Below, piece after piece: positions 15,528 through 23,334 of a stretch of DNA of 64,000 nucleotides. This stretch comes from Phytoactinopolyspora mesophila (GTDB taxonomy: Bacteria > Actinomycetota > Actinomycetes > Jiangellales > Jiangellaceae). The position numbers and the translations under genes were made by a program. The notes below the pieces were generated by a model. That model searched no databases, was not told where the DNA came from, and saw only the letters and a list, made by a program, of their open reading frames with translations. The stretch covers positions 304,901 through 368,900 of the forward strand of contig NZ_WLZY01000005.1 of the NCBI RefSeq assembly GCF_010122465.1, read 5' to 3'. Numbering within the stretch: the stretch's first letter is position 1; each line of letters starts with the position of its first letter.

Positions 15528-15707
15528 ATGAACGCCAACACCACCACCGTCACCCGCAAGCAGCAGCACAAGCTGACCACCTACCGGATGATCAAGGGCA
15601 ACCTCGAAACCTTGCAGCGCTCGACCACTGCGAGCAAGGAGCAGATCGAGGTCGAGAAGAGGCTGTGGTACTCGCTGCAACGACTGGAGCACGAGTTGGG
15701 GATCTGA
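15528..15707 (+). CDS. Small basic helical phage protein
   Basis: The 59-residue protein MNANTTTVTRKQQHKLTTYR... is basic and helical, ending in a coil-like segment (EQIEVEKRLWYSLQRLEHEL). GAAGG lies upstream of ATG 15528, and the gene sits between its own promoter and a strong terminator, so it is a monocistronic unit. A DNA-binding or regulatory role fits this placement but is inference only. Confidence 0.6.
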   Translation: MNANTTTVTRKQQHKLTTYRMIKGNLETLQRSTTASKEQIEVEKRLWYSLQRLEHELGI

Positions 15708-15721
15708 TCCCCGCTCGTATG

Positions 15722-15746
15722 ACCCCCGTCATCGGACGGGGGTTTT
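15722..15746 (+). terminator. Rho-independent terminator
   Basis: ACCCCCGTC and GACGGGGGT make a perfect 9-bp stem with loop ATCG, followed by TTT. Confidence 0.88.
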
Positions 15747-15773
15747 GTCTATCCTGACCACCATGGAGGAAAG

Positions 15774-15977
15774 ATGATCAGGGCACTGAGCATGGCTGAG
15801 GTGGCACGCGCACTGGAGATGGAGACAGGTACCATCCGGACCTACCGCAAGCGCGGTGTGTTGCCAGACCCAGATGTGATGATCGGCGACGTACCCGGTT
15901 GGATGCCGGAAACCATCGATGCGTGGAACGCCAACCGGCCAGGACGCGGCAGACGACGCAAGGATATCGCCGACTGA
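15774..15977 (+). CDS. Small MerR/Xis-like helix-turn-helix protein
   Basis: The 67-residue protein reads MAEVARALEMETGTIRTYRK then RGVLPDPDVMIGDVPGWMPETIDAW. This is the winged HTH pattern of small excisionase/MerR-like actinobacterial proteins (helix, turn, GYLP-PD wing, then W..ETI..W). GAGGAAAG precedes ATG 15774. It may act as recombination directionality factor or as regulator of the following two genes, with which it overlaps. Which of these is correct cannot be told from sequence. Confidence 0.7.
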   Translation: MIRALSMAEVARALEMETGTIRTYRKRGVLPDPDVMIGDVPGWMPETIDAWNANRPGRGRRRKDIAD

Positions 15978-16207
15978 TGGGAGGTAAGAACCGCTATCGG
16001 CCAGACATAGCCGACCTGATACAGAAGCTCAAAGACGCAGGCTGGCGTGTCGATGAAGACCGCAACGGCTACCCTCGTGCCTACTGCCCATGTGACAGGC
16101 GAGATCACCAGGGCAGCATCCATCTCACGCCCAACCAGAACTATGCCAAGCGGCGATACCAGGTGCTCATGTCTATGATGGAAGAGTGCAAGGGAGGACG
16201 ACCATGA
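15977..16207 (+). CDS. Small protein with remote HicA-like features
   Basis: The 76-residue protein begins MGGKNRYRPDIADLIQKLKD with AGWRV, then CPCDRRDHQGSIHLTPNQNY. A helix followed by GW and a beta-hairpin ending in a basic H..IH.TP segment recalls HicA-type RNA-binding toxins, though the catalytic His context is not standard. The start overlaps the HTH stop (TGATG) and the end overlaps the next gene (ATGA). The three-gene order HTH, HicA-like, small acidic protein resembles a toxin-antitoxin cassette. Confidence 0.5.
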   Translation: MGGKNRYRPDIADLIQKLKDAGWRVDEDRNGYPRAYCPCDRRDHQGSIHLTPNQNYAKRRYQVLMSMMEECKGGRP

Positions 16208-16506
16208 TCCATCTTCAGATCGACGCCGGTTATGAGATCCCATCTGACGACGTTGAGACGCGGGTAGTCACCATGGACGCCATCGAAGAACAGTTGATAG
16301 ACCTCGAAGCTCAAGATCCATCGGTTCGTGACTCCACCGTGACGCTGTTTGGTTCCAAGCTCACGATCTCCCTGTTTGCCAGTGGCCAGACGGAGACCGA
16401 TGCACTACAGCGCGCATGGTCTCGATTGCATGCGGCCATCGGTGTCGCGTCTTACGACCTGGGCTTGGTCAACGCGAAGATTGAGCCAGCGTTGTCAGTC
16501 GCCTGA
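16204..16506 (+). CDS. Small acidic protein, last gene of HTH cassette
   Basis: The 100-residue protein MIHLQIDAGYEIPSDDVETR... has an acidic N-terminal half and an alpha/beta C-terminal half (STVTLFGSKLTISLFASG). Its ATG overlaps the previous stop, with GGAGGA upstream. Similar short alpha/beta proteins often accompany the preceding type of gene in actinobacteria, but I cannot name the family. An antitoxin or partner role is only inferred from coupling. Confidence 0.5.
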   Translation: MIHLQIDAGYEIPSDDVETRVVTMDAIEEQLIDLEAQDPSVRDSTVTLFGSKLTISLFASGQTETDALQRAWSRLHAAIGVASYDLGLVNAKIEPALSVA

Positions 16507-16520
16507 ATCGAAAACTTAAA

Positions 16521-16573
16521 GACGCTGGTCAGGCCAGGTTTCTATTTTCGATTCCCGGCTGACCAGCGTTTTT
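16521..16573. terminator. Bidirectional terminator
   Basis: GACGCTGGTCAG and CTGACCAGCG pair across a 26-base loop and are followed by TTTTT on the plus strand. It separates the convergent 16204 and 16578 genes. Confidence 0.75.
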
Positions 16574-16577
16574 GATT

Positions 16578-16835
16578 TCACACGTTGTACGGATCTTCCC
16601 ACGGCTCTAGCAGCCGCTCAGCCTCTGTGAACGCCTGGCAGATCGCACACTCCGGTTCTCTGTACGGCGCTCGTGAGCAGATGGCCATGTCCTGCCGGTA
16701 GAACCACGGCCGTAGCCAGTTGCGCAGGCGCTTCTTCGCTAGATGCTTGTCCGCGTGCTTGGCGAAGTTCAGCAAGATCGAGAGCGAATCAGAACTGACG
16801 ACTACGTTCTCGTCATCCGATTCTCGCGTGCTCAT
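16578..16835 (-). CDS. Hypothetical phage protein downstream of terL
   Basis: The 85-residue protein has an N-terminal acidic helix, a basic middle (HLAKKRLRNWLRPWFYR) and two Cys pairs' worth of residues (ICSRAPYREPECAIC). It may bind metal or nucleic acid. It is read in the same direction as terL, 46 bp downstream. No family is recognised. Confidence 0.5.
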   Translation of the reverse strand: MSTRESDDENVVVSSDSLSILLNFAKHADKHLAKKRLRNWLRPWFYRQDMAICSRAPYREPECAICQAFTEAERLLEPWEDPYNV

Positions 16836-16881
16836 GGCACCAGGATCTCACATCACGCCGGTCAGCTTGCCTGCCGTTTTC

Positions 16882-18555
16882 TTACCTCGACTGATGACGT
16901 TGCCAGCTCGGCTTACGGTCTCGGATTTTCGGCATAGGTGCCGATAACCGCTTACCGACCGCTGTCGTCTCGCCTCTGCCATCGTGCCCTGCTGACACTG
17001 GAGACCTCACGACCATCCGCTGACCACTGGACTCAGTGAACATCGCCTGCAGCACAGCATCCGCACGGTCAGTGGATCTGCCTAACCGTTTGCGGATTTC
17101 GTCCTTGGACTCAACTTGGATTTTGCCACCTGCCAGCACTTTCCACTTCGGCGCCACCAGCTCAGCTACCAACTCGTCATCGTCTGGCATCTCGATAGTA
17201 GACCCGTGGGAAGGGTCGAGTGCCTCTCTGGCTGACCACCACATCTCCGCCCGCTGGTTAGAAAACCCCATCGCGCCAGATCTGTCACGTGCGTGGCTGG
17301 CTCTGGACGCTACGAAAGCGCGTGCATCGCGGCCTAGCTCTCGGAGTCTCGATGCCACACCACCTCCGATACCGATCGCATCAACCACGATCGTTGCCGA
17401 TGGCGCTACTGCCGACACGTGATTAGCTACGGCCATCTCATCACCAGAAATGACTTCCAGTCGATCGATACGAGCACCGTGCTTGTAGGCGGCTACGGTC
17501 TCGTCTGCTCCCTCACCTGACACATCTAGCCCTAGCGCGCTTAGCTCCTCAACCGGCTTGTTGCGTTCTCTCCACCTGGCCTGTGCTGCTCTGATCCACG
17601 ACAGCGGTATGACGCTGTTCTCGCTGGAGTCTGCGAAGTTGCCTCGCACCTTGGAGATGAACAGAGGCGAGTCAACCTGCCAGGATCTGACTTTGTCAGC
17701 TACCCAATCGGCACTCAGGAGTAGATGACGGATGTTGTCTGGTACATACTCTCGCGAGTCCGGGCACTGACTGAGTAACAACTCTCGCTGTTCAACTTCG
17801 GCTTGGTTCTCTTCATCAACACCGTATTCGACATCATCCAACGCTTGCGCCATAGACCGTTTGTCGATGTTTGGCGTTTTCAAACCGTCGATGTGGATGC
17901 TGTTCCATCCGGAGCGGTTCTTGAAGAAGTTTTCGAATTCGCAACTGGGAACATCAGGGTTCCCGATGGCCAAAACTCTAGCGTCAGCGTTCGTCAGTAA
18001 CGACTCAACACCTGTCCACAGGTTTTTGGAGATACCCGAACTCTCATCCACAACGACGAGTACGTGTCTCGCATGTATACCTTGAAAGCTGGAATCGTCA
18101 TAGTCAGACGGCTTGCGTCCGAACCCCACTAGCTCACCATCGACGTACCACTTGGGGTATGGCGATCGAACGATGTTTCCGATCATCTTGCCGGACTTGT
18201 GCGCCTTACCGATCTCTCGCCAGAGGATGGACTCCACTTGCGCATGCGTAGGAGCGGTTGTGACTACGAACGCCTCACCTGGTTCGTGCACCGCGATCCA
18301 CCACGATACGATACGGCTTGCAATGTACGATTTTCCCGAGTCGTGACAGCTACGGACTGCGGTTTTTCTATTGCTGACTATGGACTCGCAGATCTCTTTT
18401 TGCTTACTCCAGAGATGTTCGCCTAGCTCTGTCTCTATAAAACCCACCGGATCGTTGACGAACTTGTTCTCTGGTTTAGGTCGAAAAAGGTCGGCTGCTA
18501 ACGCAAAAACATTGCGGTCTTGTGGCGATAGCTGCGGAGTGGGCATAGATTCCAT
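16882..18555 (-). CDS. terL: Terminase large subunit
   Basis: This 557-residue packaging motor has the ATPase domain first: Walker A CHDSGKS (70-76), Walker B VLVVVDES with D170-E171, then coupling motif AIGNPD. The nuclease domain follows with GLDVSGEGADE, VVDAIGIGGG and a final DRADAV acidic site, the RNase H-like pattern of TerL. ATG 18555 gives the usual length; Met at 18546 is an alternative. It is unusual in lying on the minus strand, opposite to portal and all other head genes, and 20 bp behind a terminator-like hairpin. Confidence 0.92.
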   Translation of the reverse strand: MESMPTPQLSPQDRNVFALAADLFRPKPENKFVNDPVGFIETELGEHLWSKQKEICESIVSNRKTAVRSCHDSGKSYIASRIVSWWIAVHEPGEAFVVTTAPTHAQVESILWREIGKAHKSGKMIGNIVRSPYPKWYVDGELVGFGRKPSDYDDSSFQGIHARHVLVVVDESSGISKNLWTGVESLLTNADARVLAIGNPDVPSCEFENFFKNRSGWNSIHIDGLKTPNIDKRSMAQALDDVEYGVDEENQAEVEQRELLLSQCPDSREYVPDNIRHLLLSADWVADKVRSWQVDSPLFISKVRGNFADSSENSVIPLSWIRAAQARWRERNKPVEELSALGLDVSGEGADETVAAYKHGARIDRLEVISGDEMAVANHVSAVAPSATIVVDAIGIGGGVASRLRELGRDARAFVASRASHARDRSGAMGFSNQRAEMWWSAREALDPSHGSTIEMPDDDELVAELVAPKWKVLAGGKIQVESKDEIRKRLGRSTDRADAVLQAMFTESSGQRMVVRSPVSAGHDGRGETTAVGKRLSAPMPKIRDRKPSWQRHQSR

Positions 18556-18569
18556 GCTAATGTAGATCC

Positions 18570-18608
18570 GAAGAAAAAGCCCCGCGACAGCGCTAACTGT
18601 CCGGGGCT
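18570..18608 (-). terminator. Terminator-like hairpin in the terL leader
   Basis: Read on the minus strand, AGCCCCGGACAG pairs with CTGTCGCGGGGCT (one bulged base) and is followed by TTTTTCTT, then 14 bases and the terL start. It would stop transcripts reaching terL from the right unless read through, so it looks like an attenuator or a boundary left by insertion of the neighbouring HNH gene. Confidence 0.7.
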
Positions 18609-18636
18609 GTGGTTGATCTTTGAGAGGAAGACCAAC

Positions 18637-19428
18637 GTGTCTGAGTCTAACGTACGTACATGCAAGACGTCTAATTGTGATAATACAAAGATACACGGCT
18701 ATGGCTGGTGCATGGCCTGCTGTGCATACTCAAGAAAATACGGATGGATAGATCCGTCTGTAAGGCCAGGATTACAACCCAAACCTAGCGTGTGTAAATC
18801 TGATGATTGCAGTAGAACAGACATTGAGGGACGCGGATACTGCCAGACTTGCTACGGATGGTCTAGGACACATGATTGGGCAGACCCATCAGGCAGAAGA
18901 CGGTTCCGTCTTAATGGTGATCTGCTAAGAGAGCTACGAGCAGCAGCTTATGCCGATATAGATAAATGTATCTATTTGGAAGGTTTCCAAAATCGACCTA
19001 GTGTGCACTTTCAAGGTAAGAACATGCTGGCATCAAGGTTCGTTTGGCTCGCTAGATGGGGCGATCCTGGCAAGCAGTCAGTACTACATACGTGCCGGAA
19101 TGGAATGAGTGGATGTGTAAACGGAAGACACTTAAAGCTAGGTGATCAAAGACAGAACATGCTAGATGTAGTGAACGATGGTTCCCAAAAAGGTGTAAAT
19201 AATCCAGCGTCAAAACTACAATTGAGCGACGTACATACCATAAGATCGCTAGCTGATATGGGCGTTTACCATAGACATATCGCAGAATGTTACGGCGTAC
19301 ATACAGAAGCCGTTGGGCATATATCCAGGCGAAGCAATTGGAAACACATTCCGGAACAAGCAGAACTTGAACGACTGGACGAAGAGATCAACGCCTATTA
19401 CGACCGGATATTCTTCGGAATGCCTTGA
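18637..19428 (+). CDS. HNH homing-type endonuclease
   Basis: The 263-residue protein begins with two zinc-knuckle-like repeats (C9..C14..C25..C28, then VCKSDDC...GYCQTC). The HNH core is VLHTCRNGMSGCVNGRHLKL then GDQRQNMLD, the H-C-C-N-HL-G-N-D pattern of phage homing endonucleases. The C-terminus has an HTH (TIRSLADMGVYHRHIAECYG then VHTEAVGHI) of NUMOD type. GTG 18637 follows AGAGGAAG. Codon use is AT-rich. It lies beside terL, a common landing site for free-standing HNH genes. Confidence 0.85.
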   Translation: MSESNVRTCKTSNCDNTKIHGYGWCMACCAYSRKYGWIDPSVRPGLQPKPSVCKSDDCSRTDIEGRGYCQTCYGWSRTHDWADPSGRRRFRLNGDLLRELRAAAYADIDKCIYLEGFQNRPSVHFQGKNMLASRFVWLARWGDPGKQSVLHTCRNGMSGCVNGRHLKLGDQRQNMLDVVNDGSQKGVNNPASKLQLSDVHTIRSLADMGVYHRHIAECYGVHTEAVGHISRRSNWKHIPEQAELERLDEEINAYYDRIFFGMP

Positions 19429-19651
19429 CCCCGACCGGAGGCACTACATATACTGGACGCAGCTCTTAACGTTTTTGACACGGGATTGTCCTTCGTTAAG
19501 GCTACGCATCTCGGATTTTTCCTTGATCGGAATCCGAGCATGTTCGGTAGAGATGGCCTCAGAAGTCTTCTGGCTTGTTCTTCTGGGGCCATCTCGCATT
19601 TCTGCCACTGGTATAGTGAAACCATCCATTAGTTTGCCCCTAATGGCGCCG

Positions 19652-19682
19652 GTGGTGAGGTCGCCTGCGGTGGCCTCACCAC
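19652..19682 (-). terminator. Hairpin at the 3' end of the HTH-nuclease gene
   Basis: GTGGTGAGG (19652-19660) and CCTCACCAC (19674-19682) pair perfectly around a 13-base loop; a second stem CCATTAG/CTAATGG (19626-19646) follows. Together they may end the minus-strand transcript. The stretch 19429-19651 holds no gene I can support. Confidence 0.45.
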
Positions 19683-20818
19683 TTAATGGGAACCAGACAA
19701 AACCGCTGCTCAATAGGTGTGCGGCCGGGCGCGTTTCCCTCTCCACGCAGCAGCAAAAATCCTCCCGGAACAGGACCGGAGTTCCGGTACTCTTCAACGG
19801 CACGGATCAGATCCAGGTCGTTATCTGGCAACAACAATCGCTGGACAGCCAGCACAACCAAGAATCCAAAGCCGGCTTTTGTGAATACTTTCGCACGCTG
19901 ATCGAGGCCATTCCTGACGCGTATGTCTGGACGTAGTCCATAGTGAAGCTCAATCGCGAGGTTGTCTACGGTGCACATGGTGACGTAATCGCCAACGGTG
20001 GTTCCCCGGCGTACATCGAAACCTGCGTCTAACAGAACCCGAACGACCCCGGCTGTGGCGACCTCGCGATATGCGCTGGCATCTCGCCCCTGACGTCTAC
20101 GCTCATAGCGCTCATCCAAGCTCAGCGCGGCTGTTGCCGCCGCTGTTGTTATCGCCTGCCGTTGTGCCTGCGCGACTGCTCGCTCTGCAGCATTGCGCGC
20201 CACTCTGCGTTCATAGCGCCGCCGCCGCGCTGGGGTCCGGCGTCTACGATCCTGGCGGATACGCATCCGCTCGGCGACCTCTGCTCTGGACCACTCGGGT
20301 ACTGGCACGGGTATGAGCCGCTGGCCACGCTGGGGCGGACAACCCTGCTCATCGAGCACGTTCTTGATGGTGTTCCAGCCGGTGGCGTATTGCCTGGCCA
20401 GCGCGTAGATGCTAGCCCCGGCCTCATACTGGGCGATGATGGTCTCGACTGGTAGCTGCGCCACCAGCTCACCTGGTCCCCTCATCTGTACACCCGCTGA
20501 TATCAGCCGGTCCCTGATCGGCGTACACGAGACCTGACAGGACTCAGCGATGTCATCGACGGATTCGCCTTCCTGGTATCGACGTACGATCTCGTCAGTG
20601 TCGAGATGTCGCAGAATACGACCGTGAGATCCTGGCTTCGTCTCGAACCGCAGCTTCGCGCACTCTGAGAAGGTCCGCCGGTCTACACCCAGCTCTTTGA
20701 ACCGCAACCGAATCAGACTGCCACTGACCCCCAACTGTTCGCCGACTTCTTTTAGTGTCAACCCGGATTGATAAAGCTCGATGGCCCGGTCTATATCGAT
20801 CTCGACTCTACGGCTCAC
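19676..20818 (-). CDS. HTH-array protein with C-terminal nuclease-like domain
   Basis: The 380-residue protein carries three successive helix-turn-helix units of Hin/resolvase type at about residues 5-45 (AIELYQSGLTLKEVGEQLGV), 70-112 (EIVRRYQEGESVDDIAESCQ) and 118-160 (TIIAQYEAGASIYALARQYA). A very basic linker (170-235) leads to a domain at 250-380 with TVDNLAIELHYG..PD.RVR...R...F..AGFGFLVVL, reminiscent of Vsr/DUF559-like PD-(D/E)xK nucleases. GTG overlaps the previous stop (GTGA). A site-specific nuclease, perhaps homing, is a reasonable inference; no named family is claimed. Confidence 0.6.
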   Translation of the reverse strand: MSRRVEIDIDRAIELYQSGLTLKEVGEQLGVSGSLIRLRFKELGVDRRTFSECAKLRFETKPGSHGRILRHLDTDEIVRRYQEGESVDDIAESCQVSCTPIRDRLISAGVQMRGPGELVAQLPVETIIAQYEAGASIYALARQYATGWNTIKNVLDEQGCPPQRGQRLIPVPVPEWSRAEVAERMRIRQDRRRRTPARRRRYERRVARNAAERAVAQAQRQAITTAAATAALSLDERYERRRQGRDASAYREVATAGVVRVLLDAGFDVRRGTTVGDYVTMCTVDNLAIELHYGLRPDIRVRNGLDQRAKVFTKAGFGFLVVLAVQRLLLPDNDLDLIRAVEEYRNSGPVPGGFLLLRGEGNAPGRTPIEQRFCLVPIKW

Positions 20819-21441
20819 TTCTGATCCTTGGCACGAAGCCGCTGGCTGTGCAGCTCTTCGGCACTCTCCTGGTGTTCAATAACGGTTTTGATTGTTCCGA
20901 CGTCCGTATCCAGGCGTTTTGCTATCGATCTGAGTGGATGGCCAGTTATATAGAGATGGACCACAAGAGCGCAGTTCAGATTTCCGAACGGGCACTCGGC
21001 GACACAGGACTCTGGCTGTTCCTGTTCCTGTTCCTGTTCCTGCTCCTGCTCTGGCCCCGCCTCCGGTTTCGGCCATACCCGTCTCGGTTCACTGGAATGA
21101 ATACCCGCTTCTATTAGGCGCTTTCTGACTGTGTCTTTGCATACATCGAAGTTTCTAGCGATTTCGGATATCGATTGACCGGATTCGTACATCTGTGAGA
21201 TTTGTTCGATATCAATGGTCTTACGGGGTGGCCCTCCGCCACTTTGTCGGACGGAAACTCCATGCAGATGCAGATATCGAAGAATCGTCCCAGCAGTCAC
21301 GCCGAACTCTTTTGCTATGTCTGTTGACGTTACGCCAGACTTATATCGCTGGACAATCTCCTCAAACTGTCCATCAGAGATCTTGCGATTCGCTCTCTCA
21401 ATCGCTGGAAGTTCTCCAAACCGCAACTGAATTTCAACCAT
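20815..21441 (-). CDS. HTH-array DNA-binding protein
   Basis: The 208-residue protein has three HTH units: about 26-58 (FEEIVQRYKSGVTSTDIAKE), 74-106 (ISQMYESGQSISEIARNFDV) and 155-190 (LVVHLYITGHPLRSIAKRLD). Between the second and third is a repetitive acidic linker PEQEQEQEQEQEQPES, encoded by a 6-bp tandem repeat at 21016-21052. The stop overlaps the start of the HTH-nuclease gene, so the two are one operon and together hold six HTH units. The role may be DNA recognition for the partner or regulation of the adjacent late genes. Confidence 0.65.
   Translation of the reverse strand: MVEIQLRFGELPAIERANRKISDGQFEEIVQRYKSGVTSTDIAKEFGVTAGTILRYLHLHGVSVRQSGGGPPRKTIDIEQISQMYESGQSISEIARNFDVCKDTVRKRLIEAGIHSSEPRRVWPKPEAGPEQEQEQEQEQEQPESCVAECPFGNLNCALVVHLYITGHPLRSIAKRLDTDVGTIKTVIEHQESAEELHSQRLRAKDQK
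21016..21052. repeat. Hexanucleotide tandem repeat (CTGTTC/CTGCTC)
   Basis: Six units of CTGTTC or CTGCTC in a row, read as Glu-Gln repeats on the minus strand. Changes in unit number would keep the frame and alter linker length. Confidence 0.85.
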
Positions 21442-21487
21442 CGCCACCACCACAATTCAGGATTCCTTGCTACGATAGTGGCAGATT

Positions 21488-21503
21488 GCTGGCGGTTGGG
21501 CCG
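21488..21503 (+). promoter_or_regulatory. 16-bp phage repeat element, copy 2 (before portal)
   Basis: GCTGGCGGTTGGGCCG, 38 bases before the portal ATG, in the gap between the divergent HTH operon and the head genes. Confidence 0.75.
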
Positions 21504-21541
21504 GATCGGGAGTTATAGCGTCTACCCGAGCCGGAGCAGTG

Positions 21542-22912
21542 ATGGTTAGTATTCCACTTCTCAATCGCAGAAGTTCTAACCTGATCGCGTCCGCGGTTGC
21601 ACTATCTGAGGCTACAAGGCCCGAACAACCAAAGGGTTTCTTCACCGCTGCCTCGCAAAGGCTGGCTCAAAAGATCGGCTGGAAGAAGAACACCAATTCC
21701 AGTTGGAGCGAGCTGGCGTGGAATTTCTACGATGATGTTCCGGAGTTGCATTTCGCTGCCAACTGGATCGGCAGAGCAATGTCTCAAGGCGTCCTCTATG
21801 CCGGTGAGATCCAACCTGACGGCAGCATCGGTGAAGCGCCCGATGGGCATCCCGCGCATGACGTCGTAGCGCAGATAGCAGAAAGCCCGGTTGGGCGTTC
21901 TCAATTCTTGCAAGCATTCGGACCGCAACTCGCTGTTGCTGGCGAGGCTTATGTAGCAGTCGTGGATGGACAGTGGTGGGTGCTGTCCAACCAGGAGCTA
22001 CGCGCTGAGCGCGGCCGGATCGTCGCCGAAGTCGACGGCCAGGAGATGACGATCCGCCAGGGCGAGGCCGAAGGCATCGACGCCTTCCGCATCTGGAAAC
22101 CACACCCGCGCCGACGCATCGAGGCCGACTCGCCGGTCAGAGCGTCGCTGGGTGTGCTCGATGAGCTGGGACTACTCGGCGCTGCGGTACAAGCCATCGC
22201 CAAATCTCGCGTTGCTGGGCGAGGCATCTTGCTGGTGCCGCAGGGGATCAGGCCACCGACCACACCTGGCCAGTCTGATGCACAAGATGACGCGCTGGCG
22301 GTGCTCCAGGAGGCGATGAGCACGGCCATCCGGGATCCGGATTCGGCTGCGGCCACGGTTCCGTTGATGTTCGAGGTACCCAAAGAAGCGATCGCGGAAA
22401 TCAAACACATCAAGTTTGAGTCCGAATTTGACAAGTTCTTGATGGACCTGCGGCAGGAATGCATTCGCAGATTCGCCGCTGGTATCGAACTGCCTGCTGA
22501 ATATCTGCTGGGATTAGGTGGCACGAACCATTGGTCGCTTTGGGCGCTATCGGAAGAAGCGATCAAGGCTGGTGTTGAGCCGCACCTGGCGACTGTGTGT
22601 GATGGGCTGACACGAGAAGTGCTGTGGCCAATCCTGGACTCAGAAACGGCTAAGAATTTCGTCGTTTGGTATGACACGTCAAAACTTCGGTCGCGGGCGT
22701 CCAAGGCGCAGACAGCCCTTGAGTTGTGGGATCGCGGGATCATCAACGACGAGGCGCTGCGTCGCGAGTCCGGTTTCTCGGACGACGACGCCGACCTGCT
22801 GTTCCCGCAGGGTCTGCCGACCGGGCGCAGACGCGGCCCATCGGCGCAGCTACCTGTCTCTGAGACGCACGAACCTCCGGCGCATGAGCGTGTTGCTCGG
22901 GAGGCCAGATGA
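21542..22912 (+). CDS. Portal protein
   Basis: The 456-residue protein forms the dodecameric DNA gate at one head vertex. Typical portal features: early W..FYDDVPELHFAANWIGRA, central PHPRRRIEADSPVRASLGVL, and a long C-terminal helix region (FDKFLMDLRQECIRRFAAGI then ELPAEYLLGLG). GGAG lies five bases before ATG 21542. It starts the rightward morphogenesis operon; the usual upstream partner terL is absent from this strand. Confidence 0.88.
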   Translation: MVSIPLLNRRSSNLIASAVALSEATRPEQPKGFFTAASQRLAQKIGWKKNTNSSWSELAWNFYDDVPELHFAANWIGRAMSQGVLYAGEIQPDGSIGEAPDGHPAHDVVAQIAESPVGRSQFLQAFGPQLAVAGEAYVAVVDGQWWVLSNQELRAERGRIVAEVDGQEMTIRQGEAEGIDAFRIWKPHPRRRIEADSPVRASLGVLDELGLLGAAVQAIAKSRVAGRGILLVPQGIRPPTTPGQSDAQDDALAVLQEAMSTAIRDPDSAAATVPLMFEVPKEAIAEIKHIKFESEFDKFLMDLRQECIRRFAAGIELPAEYLLGLGGTNHWSLWALSEEAIKAGVEPHLATVCDGLTREVLWPILDSETAKNFVVWYDTSKLRSRASKAQTALELWDRGIINDEALRRESGFSDDDADLLFPQGLPTGRRRGPSAQLPVSETHEPPAHERVAREAR

Positions 22913-23334
22913 GCCGATCCCCGTGCGCCGAGCTGGCACTGGCTGAGGCGATTGACGCCCTGATCCACTCAGCACTCACCTATGCGAATCACCGTTACTG
23001 GTCCCGGTTGGACCGTAGCACTCGCCCCGGACACAAACACGAGCTGGACATGGCGGGATTTCACACACAGCGCCGTGTCACCGAGCGCCACATCGGCGAC
23101 TTCAGGATGTTGGAGCACGCATGGCGTCGTGTCCCGGACGTGGCCGAGCGCTACAAACTCGACACGAACGCGCTGGTCAAGACGCTGGATGACTACACGC
23201 GCGCGCTGTTGACATTGGGACGTGCGCACTCATGGCGCAACGCCGTCGTGATGGCGCGACAGGTGCTCAGGGCTGCTGCTGGTCAGACAGCCGCCAGTGC
23301 CACCACTGCCAATTCTGGGCGGGTGCGTGTGTGA
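22909..23334 (+). CDS. Hypothetical head-gene-cluster protein
   Basis: The 141-residue helical protein overlaps portal by four bases and the MuF-protease gene by one. Segments such as RHIGDFRMLEHAWRRVPDVA and LVKTLDDYTRALLTLGRAHS suggest a helical bundle. Its fixed place between portal and MuF suggests a head assembly role, but no family is recognised. Confidence 0.6.
   Translation: MSRSPCAELALAEAIDALIHSALTYANHRYWSRLDRSTRPGHKHELDMAGFHTQRRVTERHIGDFRMLEHAWRRVPDVAERYKLDTNALVKTLDDYTRALLTLGRAHSWRNAVVMARQVLRAAAGQTAASATTANSGRVRV

Noticed and set aside
19313-19936. 207-residue plus-strand ORF overlapping the HNH gene
   Set aside because: It starts inside the HNH gene in another frame, runs antisense through the HTH-nuclease end, and has no ribosome site or recognisable content.
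21642-22968. Minus-strand ORFs opposite the portal gene
   Set aside because: They are Ser/Arg-rich shadows without ribosome sites; the portal frame is clearly coding.
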